Assembly (NCBI GenBank): GCA_015698045.1
Contig: BLAL01000262.1
Span: forward strand, 250,501-314,500
Direction of reading: 5' to 3'
Source of the DNA: Rhizophagus clarus
Lineage: Eukaryota > Glomeromycota > Glomeromycetes > Glomerales > Glomeraceae
DNA: 64,000 nucleotides
Shown here: positions 1-11,012 of the stretch, piece after piece
How positions within the stretch are numbered: position 1 is the stretch's first letter
Layout of the letters: each line of letters starts with the position of its first letter
Program-made: the position numbers and the translations under genes
Notes under the pieces: generated by a model
The model's input: the letters and a program-made list of their open reading frames with translations, nothing else
Told to the model about the DNA's origin: nothing
Databases searched by the model: none

Positions 1-900
1 TAAATTTCTCAAAATTAATTTTTTTTTTTTTTTAAAAAAAAAAAAAATTATATACGCCTTAATTTTGATCGGAAAAAATTAACCATTTGTTGCCAGAAAT
101 GAATTTTTAAAAATTTCATCAAAATGCATAATTGGATTAAATAAAATTGTCAGGCAATGATAGTAGAACTTCATGTAACGAATTATGCCAAGCTGGAAAT
201 GATTCTTCCTATTTCTTCCAAAAGTGGTTTGCACATATCCTCTCAATATAGTAATCGTGATTGTCGTAATGACCGATATTTTTAGTTATTTTATTCCCAG
301 TTTGAATATGCTTTCCGCCCTTGCAATTTATTCTGGTAAAAATATGTACAATATTTCACTTAACCATTTTTTTTCATAGGAGCTTTAAACCCAAAAGAAG
401 ATTATTGTGAACAAGGTTATAATCAAACTACATTTTATAAAAGAAAAAATCTGTTGAAGCAGTTCAGATAATGTTTTAATACTCAGGTCGTAACCAATAT
501 TTTATAAAAAAAAAATTACGACTGAAAAAAAAAAATATTATTATCCAAAATATTTATCAATACATTCTTGTTTTTACGGTAAAAATTTGAATTAAGCCAT
601 GATGTGATTTGAGATGCCCAAAATACTGTATCTTAAAGAAATGTAGAATTTCAAATTGTATAAGTGATTTAATCGCATTATTAATTTATAAACGAGTTTA
701 AATAATAATCATGCTATTTTTTGAGATCGATGATAACACATTTTTTTTGCTACTGCTTTTACATTCGTACATACGTAAACATTATTTAAAAATTATTATT
801 AGTAAAACTAAACAAGCAAAATGCAAGCAAGTAACTTAAGACTACGATATGCGAAATGATGTTTGTAACAAAAAAAAAAAACAATTCTGCAGGGTTTTTA
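1..900. other. AT-rich non-coding stretch
   Basis: No open reading frame here has coding character. A run of about 15 T followed by 14 A (19-47) forms a perfect T/A palindrome; the same kind of block recurs elsewhere in the window. Nothing else is recognisable. Confidence 0.6.
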
Positions 901-945
901 CGCTAAAATAGGTGCACTATGTTTACTTTTTTATGAGATTTTTCT

Positions 946-953
946 TATAAAAA
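946..953 (+). promoter_or_regulatory. TATA box of the Asn-rich family promoter
   Basis: TATAAAAA here lies in a block (CTTATAAAAACCTCTGAAAA, 944-963) that is repeated almost exactly, on the opposite strand, in front of the Asn-rich gene at 10484-10948. Further matches (TTCAAT, TTATAAATTC, AATACG) align with the 5' flank of the member at 52569. It therefore looks like a genuine family promoter, now heading only a short 5' gene fragment. Confidence 0.6.
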
Positions 954-1055
954 CCTCTGAAAATTCCTATACCAGAAAAAAATTCATAATTACCATTCAA
1001 TTTAATAACTTATAAATTCGTCAATACGTTTGGTTTACGTTGGTCAAATAAGACT

Positions 1056-1127
1056 ATGAATAATAAGAATTCTTCACGAAATAATTTTCGTAACAATAGT
1101 TTGTTTATATCAGTCATAATTCCCTGA
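1056..1127 (+). pseudogene. 5' fragment of an Asn-rich family gene
   Basis: A 23-codon reading frame starting MNNKNSSRNNFRNN ends at a TGA. Its first residues resemble the starts of the intact family members in this window (MSSRNNYSNNSD, MNSSQNNSNNYN). The family promoter block lies about 105 bp upstream. No family C-terminal sequence is found after it, so the copy is taken as truncated. It is too short to call on composition alone; the promoter match is the stronger evidence. It could still make a 23-residue peptide. Confidence 0.45.
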
Positions 1128-2540
1128 AGTCGTAGTAATATTACACTATCTTATATTTCTGTACTGTACATGATGCAAGTTTTTTTATTATTTATACTTA
1201 AATTAAATCTATCATTATCATTTTATTTATTTATTTATTTATTTTTTTTTTTGTTTTTGATTTTGATTTTCTATTTTTAACATTTATTCTTTCCGCCCCC
1301 TGATTTTTTTTTACCTTTTTCTTTCTCGATTTCATTTATTTGTTACTTCATTATGACAGACAAATATTCTATTGACCTACATATTATTCACAAGACCTCA
1401 TGTTATTGCTCTTATTCTATTATGGATAAAGTTGCCTGACGAAATTCTATTGAACCATGTCAAAATGTAAAAATAATTTCGATAATTTCGACATGACGAA
1501 ATAATAAAATTATTTATTATTAAAATTGGCCAAAATGCAAATGACAAATTAAAAAAGAATTTTGACAATTTCGACTTTTTGCATGAGAAATTAGATAATT
1601 TCAACTTGCATTAATTGAAACTTTAAAAATCATTTCCATGTAAATCTTTTAATGATACCAAATAAACAAAGAAATATAAAAATATTTGGCAGCATAAATA
1701 AATTTTTTTGTTAAGAAATATAACTTTAATATTCTTATTCATTCGCTTAAAAATTTTTTTTTTTCAAACATATTAAATAATCTATTAGTAAAAATTTAGA
1801 TATTTAAATTAACCAAATCGCTAATTGCTTCCTTCATCTCTTCGTCTTCAAATACTGCCAAGTATTTACTTAGAAGTATATGATCATTGTCAATACTCTG
1901 TACGACTGTATGCACAGGTGAATCACCCCAGATAAATGACAATTATTGATATTACATATGATGGAGACAAAATGATTAAGATCGCATGTCGTATAATCAT
2001 GTTACGCAAGAACTTGTACTTTCACTTAAACTTTAATACAATTAATAAAATTACAGTATTTACAATTCCTGAGTGTACTACCGAGTGACTTGCACGTCGG
2101 TGTTGTGGGCGCGGTTTACTAAGATGCATACGGAGTGTGACAATTATTGTTTGTCACTGAACACATGATTGTGATGTTTGCAAAATACCGCGCCCAGCAA
2201 AATCTGGGTTGCATGTACGAAACGCATAATGGTAATTAGGATGAGTTTCGCAATAAATCATCTATCCTTATATAAATGTGAAACCTAAAAATTTTCCCAT
2301 ACTCCTTATCATCATGCAGATTATTGTTCCTTTGCTTTATAAATATTGTGAGGTACATTACTTTCATTTCATACTATATCTGTACTTCAACTTTTGGACG
2401 GAGGTTTATTACACAAATGTCTAGATCTTTTTTTTTTTTTTTCTTTTAAAGCTTTCCTTTTAGGGCTAGTGCTGCAAACCTTAATTGAATCCAAATCGAC
2501 AATTGGACTATTTTTGTAATTTTTGTGCGAATATTTTCAT
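1128..2540. other. Intergenic, with ATTT microsatellite and inverted repeat
   Basis: It holds an (ATTT)n microsatellite near 1222-1246. A GC-richer island (about 2090-2225) has arms GTGGGCGCGGTTT (2104-2116) and, inverted, AAAATACCGCGCCCAG (2182-2197), with weaker symmetry outside them. This looks like a small foldback element of about 110 bp. No gene is seen. Confidence 0.45.
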
Positions 2541-2548
2541 TATAAATA
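2541..2548 (+). promoter_or_regulatory. TATA box
   Basis: TATAAATA lies 64-71 bp before the ATG of the Asn-rich gene at 2612. Other genes in the window have the same box at a similar distance. Confidence 0.5.
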
Positions 2549-2611
2549 CATTGCAAGATTTCGAATTTCGTAAAGATACTATAATCAAGATCTTAACACT
2601 TTAATTTCATT

Positions 2612-3124
2612 ATGAATTCTTCGCAAAACAATAGCAATAATTATAACAATAACAATGTTCAAGAATCCAATATTTCTGGATTCAATAACAATTTGCCACA
2701 AATAACAACTACAAACGCTATTCAAGAGAATATTAATTACTATGGTCATGGTTTTTCTGAGACGAACTATAATAACAATATTTTTCCTACGGACACAAGC
2801 ACCTTTTCTGATCACAATAATCAATCTATGTACACTTCGAACAATACCCCTATTAATTTACCTAATAATAACAATCATAGGCCAACTTTTAACGACAATT
2901 CGAACAATGGCGATAATATTCATAATTACCAGCATCAATCAATGCCTAATAATTTCTCAACTCCGCAGTTCAATCCGCAATATACTAATCAAAATCCACC
3001 TCAGTCCAATTTCTTTCCTCCGCCTAATTCACATGGCGCAACTAGTATAAGTTCTCAATATATTTTTATTTTGCAACAAAACAATAATCATCATTCTTTC
3101 TCGCATCAACATAATTTCAATTAG
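2612..3124 (+). CDS. Asn-rich small disordered protein, family member
   Basis: Intronless frame of 170 residues, rich in Asn, Gln, Pro and Ser, with no globular domain, signal peptide or membrane segment visible. Function unknown. It begins MNSSQNNSNNYNNNN, and residues 129-150 hold a divergent form of the family's C-terminal motif (NPPQSNFFPPPN, then a hydrophobic YIFIL after Ser-Ser-Gln). Related genes lie at 10484, 13959 and 52569, with a decayed copy at 34153 and a 5' fragment at 1056. A TATA box sits 64 bp upstream of the chosen ATG. The His/Asn-rich tail differs from its relatives, which carry PA(S/T)N and D residues at that point, so this is the most diverged intact copy. Low-complexity composition alone could produce an open frame; the shared C-terminal motif and promoter argue for a real gene. 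Confidence 0.55.
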   Translation: MNSSQNNSNNYNNNNVQESNISGFNNNLPQITTTNAIQENINYYGHGFSETNYNNNIFPTDTSTFSDHNNQSMYTSNNTPINLPNNNNHRPTFNDNSNNGDNIHNYQHQSMPNNFSTPQFNPQYTNQNPPQSNFFPPPNSHGATSISSQYIFILQQNNNHHSFSHQHNFN

Positions 3125-6100
3125 GATGATTACATTACACACAATTTAGAAATTTTATAATTATAAATTACTGTTCTATTGTTATTTCTTTATTTCTTGT
3201 TTGTTTTTCTATTTTTCTATTTTTTTTTTTTTTCTGTCAATTTTAAACTATATGCAATAAAATATTATTTAAAAATAATCCTTGAATTTCTAATATTAAT
3301 TTAAGTAATATATGATAAGCTCTTTAAAAATGAAATAACCACAGCAACAACATCAGAAATTTACTAATACAGCGACATCTATACACGTAATATAATTCTC
3401 TCTAAGTACACAGTAAGTTTCAGTCCCAGCTGTATGAGCTCTTAATATTTAATAAATGCACATCTTCTCTAAGTGCATATTCTACCATTTTTTGGTCCCA
3501 AGGGGGTGCACTTAAAGAGGTGTAATAAAGTTATTTTTGTTAAGAGAAAACGAAAGGTTTTCATTTCGTGAAGGGAGTGTCCGGAGATCTATTCCGACAT
3601 TATTATAGTTAGCCACTTACAATGATTCATGTTACCATACTATCCTGGGTGATCTTGTACCATCATGTCAATAACTCTAATTTTTATTATGAATAGAATG
3701 TGTTTAAAAGATTGTATAGAAACCAGAAAATTATTTTTGCATAATATCTGGGTAAAATTAGATTCATTAAAAAATAAAATAGAAAATGGAACTTTTCGGG
3801 TGATTCGTGCGAGGTGTGCCGACCGGAGATTTTATTCCGACATTACTATCTGAAAAAAAGAATCTAACTGCATAAAATGATTCATTATTTTATTTATCAT
3901 ATTAATATTTTATTCGAAGAATAAGTAAAAAAAAAAGATTATCCTAGTCATATAGGGTCTTATTATACAATCAAAACTTTATGAACAATGTTTATGCGCG
4001 ACCGTACTCGTAATAAAAAAAAAATTTTTTTACTTTATTTTTTTTTTTACTTTTTTTTTTTAATTATATCTATAAAATACGATGATGTGCAATACATTCA
4101 ATACATTATAAACAATGAATGTTCCTTTGTTTCCCGTGTTTATGTAACATACAAATTTTTGCATAACTTTTTTATTCGTGCCATACGTGTTAAAGTATTT
4201 TTCTTTCATTTTTTGCTTATTTCTTTCATTTCCACGTTAAGGCATATTTCAAAGTGAATGAAAAATTTTTTTTGAGCATGTAAAAGAAGTTAATTTTACA
4301 ATCGGATTCATTAATGCTCTACGCGTTACAAAATTTGTGCTTCCATATATTATAATGCCAAGCCTTTGTATTTACAATATATTACAATTGTTGGAAGCAT
4401 TCTAATTGTTTCTATCGCAATTATCAAAGGTTTCACAAATATCAAAAAATCATTCGATGATCACTTCAGATTAGTGTCTTAACAAATAAAGTTTATACAA
4501 TATACAAGTTCTTATTATGTTTTTAAAAGTAAATCACTTTTCTAGATGATTTTTAATCTGATTCTTTTTTGTGAATCATAAAATTTAATTTATAACCCTA
4601 TTCTACTGAAAGTTTCAACATACTTTATATTGAAAAATTGTTTTTCAACTAGGTTGGTTATAGTCAAGTATTTAGAGGTTCTACTTATATTTAAACGTAA
4701 AATATTTTTCAAAGGTCAACAGTATATATGGTATTTAAAATTTTATTTGAATAGTTTTGTTAATTTTAATCAAAAAGGAATAATATAAACGTCTGCATGC
4801 GATTTTTGGGCGTGATGTGAACAACAAAAAATTATATGCATGGCTTACATACCTGAACTTTAGTGACATACGGTAAATATTTATATATAATAAAAATAAA
4901 TAAATAAATAATCTGTTTCAAATTTCAAAGCGCATTAAAACAAATAAATATTAAACATTTCATTGTTCATATATAATATAAAATAGAATAAAGCGTTTAG
5001 TTTTAAATTTCAATAATACAAATAAATACGGTTGACTTTTTTATTGTAACAGTCGAAAATATTCAATTTTTTTTTAATGACCAATATATGTAACAGGTTA
5101 AGATATCATAACCAAATAATATTATGATGTCGCTATATCTTCATTATAATTTATTTTTTTAGTTCGAGATTTTTTTTCTTACGTTATACGAAAAGATCAG
5201 CCCAATTAATTATTAAAAAAAAAATGCAACTAAATAGTCCTTGAAAACAGTCCTTGAAATTTTTACAACATCTCGAAAGTAGTGTAAAAAAACCTGATCT
5301 TGATAAAAAGCAGCGTCCATTTTTTTTTTTAAAAAAAAAAAAAAATATATAAAAAAACATTTTTCACGGATTTATCCAGATCGTCAGATCGGTTCCTGAA
5401 AAAAAACGCAAGTTTTCATCAAAATAAAAGTACGAAAACGTTTTCACTAAATTAAACACAAATAAGCAAAAAATTGGAAAAGAGCACTTTAACATCTGCT
5501 ATTTCAGATCTGGAGTTAAACTTATCAAGGGCCGTTTGAAAATATGATGATTACAAAACGTGATATTATGAAATGTGTATTTGTGTTTTCTGACAATTTA
5601 TTAAATAGCGCTATACGATAAAACACTACTTGTTATGTGATTTATAAAATTGCCTAAAGCTTTCTCTACTTACTTTTAAAGTCAAAATATATGTTGTAAA
5701 GAAGCATTCCATATTCACAAGTATATTCTTTATATTGGATAAAAAAAAACAAAATTTTTTTTTTTTTTAGGATTAATAGTTGGTTTACATATATGTAATT
5801 TTCTTAATTAGGTTATAATGCAACTAACACATGTTTTAAAATACTTTTTTGGAAAGTTACTTAGATCGTTTTACTATAGTACAGTACGTCCGAAATGTGC
5901 AACAGGTTACGCCGAATCTCATGTTAAGTGTACTGAATGTACTTGCACAAAAAAAAAACTTTAATCTGACGAATGAGATTCTAAACCTTAATAAATATCT
6001 CTTAAAAGAAAAAAACGAAGACCCAATAGGGATACATTGTTGTATGCTCAATTATCGTCTCATTACAATTAAAGAAAAAATTCTTTCAGTATAATTCGTA

Positions 6101-6904
6101 ATTTTCTTTATTTCAAAACTTCAATCGTTTATGGTAAGACTGATTTTTCTTATTATAAATCTTTTTTTGGATTAGTTTAATCTGTAACAGTAGTCAATTA
6201 GGCGTTATATTATGGCACGCCTTAAGTAGTAAATACATATAAATACATATATATCTGATACAATATATATTTTTTTCTAATCAATTATAAATAGATTGTT
6301 ACGTAATATGAGGACAATAAAATACTTATTCGTTACGTGTGTGTATACAATAATTATAGTAAACTAGAAAGTAGAAAATTATAAAGTCCAAAATGTTGCT
6401 TTGAGAAATTTAATACACGGACAGATCAAATGGACCTTGATATTTTACTATACGGAGGTCTCATTTTTGGTAACTCGTTGTTTCAAGCAAACTTGAATTT
6501 GGGCAATAAAGTTTTAAATAGAATCTTTTTCTAATTTGTAATATAAATATTAAATAAATGTGCGATTGTCAAGTCATGAATAAAAAAAAATTAATGTTAT
6601 TTACGTATTTATTTTATTTATTTTAATCATGTAATCCGTAAGTCAGTATATTTATTTAACTTAGTACTCTCTTACGCTTTTCATTTAATCTTAAATATTA
6701 TTCCTTTTATGATGTGATCTAGAATAATTTTACTGCCAGATCGTGTAAATAATTTCGATAGAACATTGTTTTTATTTGCAAATCTTTAAACCGGTGACAT
6801 TGCACGATCATATTCGAATTCTTCTCATTAATTTAATATGCGTAGCGTAACTTTTATTATCTTCCATTTCTTAATAATGATTATTATACCAACACGTGAT
6901 GATG
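3125..6904. other. Gene-poor AT-rich stretch with relics
   Basis: A direct repeat with core CCGGAGAT..TATTCCGACATTA occurs at 3581-3606 and 3823-3849, perhaps the remains of one short element. A T10/A13 palindrome lies at about 5322-5345. At 5849-6094 an open frame (81 codons, TTG start) is compositionally more gene-like, and another frame over it reads a Cys-rich piece (KCTECTCTKKK), so it may be a decayed exon of unknown family. No intact gene was recognised. Confidence 0.4.
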
Positions 6905-7034
6905 GATTCATCGGGAAGTTTTTTCCGCTTAAATCCACATGGGAACCCACATCATATCCCATGGAAAATTGTGGAATTCCACATATTTCATATGTAATTA
7001 CAAGGGTCCGATCCCATCTAAAAAATTTTCTGTT
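6905..7034. mobile_element. Short TIR element (MITE), same family as the insert in the Tc1 copy
   Basis: The left end reads TCATCGGGAAGTTTTTTCC and the right end, inverted, reads CAGAAAATTTTTTAGATGGG. Both match the ends of the 817-bp element at 30586-31402 (left TCATCAGGGAGTTTTTGCC; right, inverted, CAGGAAATTTTTAGGTAG). Similarity continues inward on both sides (TTAAATCC, ACATGGGAAC, and GATCGG on the right). The copy is about 130 bp, has no coding capacity, and contains a palindromic TGTGGAATTCCACA core (6969-6982). The exact termini and target duplication are uncertain. Confidence 0.5.
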
Positions 7035-8378
7035 TCTCTCGTAATGAACTAGATGAATCATCATGTCTTGATGAAGCATGTCTTGATGAAGCATCAGATT
7101 GTCTTTTGCTGTCTTTTGGCACACATTCTAACAATATAAAGATAGTTATTTAGTAAAGAAATTTTCACCTGGTTCTTAATAAGAAAGCATCACGACTTAT
7201 TAACATACCACTCCGACTATACTTCACGGCTTAGTATCACAATAAAAGAATATTATTAAACCATGTTAAAGGGCTAATAGTACCCAATACAATTTCCTAA
7301 TCATTAAGAATGATGACATCAGCATTATTGAATACTGTCTCATTTGATGATAATCTACAAAATAATAAGAATTCAAAATAAATAAAAATAAAAAAGTCCT
7401 CCGAATCTCGTAGATCTTGCATTAAGTTAATGCAATGTAAAGCCATACCACGCATGTTCCAATCTGCAGAGACATAAATATCAAATACTATTCATAGAAT
7501 GTAACAATATCTTTGATGTGTTGATGACCAAAAGTACAGTATCTTGTGACGGTGATGGCTAAATACAACGTTTTTGACAAGTGTGCAAGTGAACATCTTG
7601 AAATGATGATGACGAGGTGTAACATCTAATAATAGAAATTCTGAAACCAGTTCACAAACTGACCATTAACATCACAGGACTTTGAACTACACTATCATCA
7701 CTAATTTTCATCATCCATCTATATAACAAAATATTGATTAATCAATTAAAATGGTTTCAATGATTATTTTACATTAGAAAGATATCTTACCGTTCAAAAA
7801 AACTTATTGCTGTAAATCTTTCTTTTAAAAACAGTGCACGTTACAGAAGGTAAAATGAATATATTCTCGATGCTGATAAATTCTGTTTCATTATTGATCA
7901 CGTTGACCTCCTGTATCCCGAAATAATTATATCTAATTCGCATGATCTTGACGATTAGATAGGAACCGATTATAGAAAATTCCTGAATTACCGTAGCAGC
8001 TATAGCGTATGCGTTTGTTTTTAACTATTACCAGTTACGTCATTCATCATGACGTTAAGGCATTACGTGTAGTTTTGCAAATCATGTCGACAGTACCTAC
8101 AAAATATATCATGAGATGAAAATCCTAAACTAGAAAGTATTTAACCGATACTAATTTGATTAAAAAGCAATTTCTTCTTACAATTTTAACGAACTCTAAT
8201 TATTAAATTAATAATAATGATGATAATCGATCAATCTAAAATTTCGTTTCATAAAACATACTGATCTGCCGAATGCAATACGATGATGATATTTAGCGCT
8301 GGTTAATGGGTTCTTATATAGTAATATTCATTCTGCAGATCGGTGGATTTTTCAAATTGGGTAAACATGCGGCTTCTT
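7035..8378. other. Intergenic, nothing recognised
   Basis: A short direct repeat (CATGTCTTGATGAAG twice, about 7063-7092) borders the MITE. Otherwise no gene, repeat family or RNA gene could be recognised. Confidence 0.5.
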
Positions 8379-8429
8379 ATTGGTTTTCAACGTATGACAA
8401 GAGATGTGTAACGACACGCTATAAAAATA
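8379..8429 (+). promoter_or_regulatory. CCAAT-like and TATA boxes
   Basis: An inverted CCAAT box (ATTGG, 8379-8383) and a TATA box (TATAAAAATA, 8420-8429) lie about 50 bp before an ATG at 8479. The spacing resembles other promoters in the window, and the block is less AT-rich than its surroundings. Confidence 0.35.
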
Positions 8430-8478
8430 TGAATCCGCCGTCTTCGGCAAAAATTTCTACCGCTAAAGAATTCAAACA

Positions 8479-8649
8479 ATGACATTATGCACACGAATTT
8501 TTGTAATTTTTATAATAGAATCATATATTGAAACACTTAATATTCATAAACATGAACATCTTTTTTTTAATTTGGAAAATAACCCACGAAAAATTAAATT
8601 TTTGTGTGATCAATACTTGATTATTTTGACAAAAATAAAGCTTCTGTGA
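8479..8649 (+). CDS. Possible small protein of 56 residues
   Basis: The frame starts MTLCTRIFVIFIIESYIETL and ends at TGA 8647-8649. The N-terminal 20 residues are hydrophobic with an early Cys and Arg, and the rest is polar with Lys and Asn. No family is recognised. Support comes mainly from the CCAAT/TATA arrangement just upstream and the A-rich context before the ATG (CAAACAATG). A frame of this length can arise by chance in AT-rich DNA, so this is tentative. Confidence 0.22.
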   Translation: MTLCTRIFVIFIIESYIETLNIHKHEHLFFNLENNPRKIKFLCDQYLIILTKIKLL

Positions 8650-10483
8650 TCATCGCATTATAGAATCATGCGAAACTTCAATTTTTGCATCAAGGTCCTG
8701 AATACATGCATAAACTTAAAATACGTTGCCAATGTAAAATTTTTAATAACTTATAACAGATAATAATAGAACCATTAACTAACCAAATTTTAAAGTAGTG
8801 TAAATAAAATTTCGTGAGATGATCAAAACTTCACGCATTTCATGATAAAAACGATAGTAATTACTACATATACAGTATTCTCTAATCAAAATACTATTTA
8901 ATTTATGTTCTACAACCAATAAACATTATTTTTATGTAATCGCACGATTGTCTACGTGTGTCATCTTTCTTTTCCCTTCTTCATTGTGTATCCAATTATC
9001 CAAATCCAACACTGAATTGTTGAGCGAGAGATCATAAACTTGCATTCATTATTTAGTAGGGGAATGTGGAATATGAAAAATGTTTATGTTTCAATCCTTC
9101 CATCAAGTTATACCAGACTATCCAAAAAAATCTTCTAAAGTAACGCTACGTTAATGAGACAATTTAATACGTATTTCCAAATACGAAACAATTTTTTTGT
9201 TTGGATTTACCATATTTATAAAACAAACTTTATTATGAATTACTATTTTTTATTTGATGCCAAAATTGTATCATAGTAGGAAAATGGATCTTTTTCTATT
9301 GATTACCATTAATTTATACTTTATGCACTGCAACTACTACATGCATGAAAACATTCATGTAAAAATCGATCACTTTTGAGTTTTATAGAATAATAAAATT
9401 ATTATTTATAGAGAGATTTCTTTCAGATATTATATTTCTGAACATCCCGTGATTTTTACCGAAAAAAGAACGTCTCATGCAATGACTCAAAGATCTCAAT
9501 GTTCATATTGCACAAATATCACAATATTGGATAATTTGACATATTATGACCAATTAGATAATTTATCATAGTGCACGTCTGAAATGAAATGTATTCCAGG
9601 TTGATCATGATCAACCATGTTTATTGTTTACCGTTTTATCGTTACATATCTCTCTTTGACTCCCTCTTTCCCTTTTTTTTTAATATTAAAATATGTTTCA
9701 AAAATCCATTAAAATTTGTACTAAATTAGTGTCAAGCGGGATATCTGTTCGAATTTTATTTATATTATTTTTTTAATACAAATTTCAATAAATGTTGTAT
9801 GATTAGCTCGTTTGGCACAAATTTAACACAAACCTTTTTTATAGAGCAAAATTAGCGCCTCAAAAAAGAAGTTTTACATAATTAGCTTTTTATTAAAAAT
9901 CGTTTTCTTTCGCAAGACCGTAAAAATGTAGAAATTCATGAAGTCTGGTGTTTTGAACAAATTTTGAATTTTGATCTTAATCTTAATAAATGCCAATTAT
10001 ATGATATAAAATTATTATTATTTAAGTGTGAAGTGAATTATACCTCTATTAATTAAAAAATTTATGAAGTATCAACTTACTAAAAATTCTGAGTTTATAC
10101 GCTCGGGTCGAGTTGATTTCAGGCTATTCTCAAAACCGACCCGATTTGACCCGGTAGGAGCACTATATCAATCTTTCACTTCTTAAATAGTTATTCTTCC
10201 TATTAAAGAGACGCGCACATAAAAAGTATATTGTGTTGAAAATTTTATTTTCCGCAGATGTGAACTTTATTTTATCTTTAATTTCTTACAATTGAAAAAT
10301 GTCAAACTAATCCAATCAAAGAAATAAAATAATATTTATTTAGTTAATGTAGAAAAATAAATATAAAATACAATAGCGTTACTTCGACACATTATGCAAT
10401 GATAAAAAAATAAAATAAATATGAAACAAATCTTAATGATAACATAATAATCTATTAAACGAGAAGAGAATTTAATGTTGAAA
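8650..10483. other. Intergenic with palindrome and GC-rich foldback
   Basis: A perfect 18-bp palindrome GGTTGATCATGATCAACC lies at 9599-9616. At 10101-10161 a GC-rich foldback (GCTCGGGTCGAG..GACCCGATTTGACCCGG) uses the same CGGGTCGGGTT-type words as the element at 41699-42468 and is probably a small relic of that family. No gene is seen. Confidence 0.45.
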
Positions 10484-10948
10484 TTAAGTTTGCGAGCTAT
10501 AAAAGGTTTCAAATTTGATATTAATATCAGGATTAGATGCTGGAATAATAATAATATTTGTTTGAGGAGAATTAATAGTTATGTTAAATGAATTAAGTGG
10601 AGGGAAAACATTGAACTGAGGTGGATTTTGTGGATTTTGATTAAAATTTCGCGGGTAAAATTGCGAAGATGTATTATTATTAGTGTTGGATTGCCAATAG
10701 TTATGGTGGGGAATATTATTTGAAACGGTATATTGCTGATAATTATGATTAGGAGAAGTAGTAAAGTTATCGTTTGTAATGACGTCGGAAATGGGTTGTG
10801 GTTGTTGATCAGAAGTCGCGACATTATTGCTGTGCGTAACCGTATCGTCTATTTCACATATTTGCGATGGAGTATCGGATTTAGATTCATAAATACAATT
10901 ACTTAAATTATTCTGTAAAGTATGTTTATTATTCATAGTAGTATTCAT
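10484..10948 (-). CDS. Asn-rich small disordered protein, family member
   Basis: Intronless frame of 154 residues starting MNTTMNNKHTLQNN. The N-terminal two thirds is a low-complexity Asn/Gln/Ser/Thr segment. The C-terminal 50 residues carry the family motif: NPQNPPQFNVFPPLNSF, then ININSPQTN, a hydrophobic IIII run, PASNPDI, and a short polar tail. The closest relatives are at 52569-53018 and the decayed copy at 34153. The stretch PPLN..F..(I)NSPQ.NIII..A.NPDI is the best-conserved part, so if the protein has a binding function it probably lies there. A TATA block upstream matches that at 946 almost base for base. Function and location are unknown; there is no signal peptide. Confidence 0.6.
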   Translation of the reverse strand: MNTTMNNKHTLQNNLSNCIYESKSDTPSQICEIDDTVTHSNNVATSDQQPQPISDVITNDNFTTSPNHNYQQYTVSNNIPHHNYWQSNTNNNTSSQFYPRNFNQNPQNPPQFNVFPPLNSFNITINSPQTNIIIIPASNPDINIKFETFYSSQT

Positions 10949-11001
10949 AGTTTATAATTATTCAATGATTATATTTTTTTCAACGTAGGAAATTTTCAGA
11001 G

Positions 11002-11011
11002 GTTTTTATAA
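11002..11011 (-). promoter_or_regulatory. TATA box of the Asn-rich family promoter
   Basis: On the minus strand the block reads CTTATAAAAACCTCTGAAAA, followed by TTTCCTA, about 55-60 bp before the ATG at 10948. It is nearly identical to the block at 944-963. Confidence 0.6.
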
Positions 11012-11012
11012 G

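Noticed and set aside
2585-3050. Hydrophobic frames overlapping the Asn-rich gene
   Set aside because: Shadow frames of an Asn/Thr/Ile-rich codon pattern; no promoter or conserved motif of their own.
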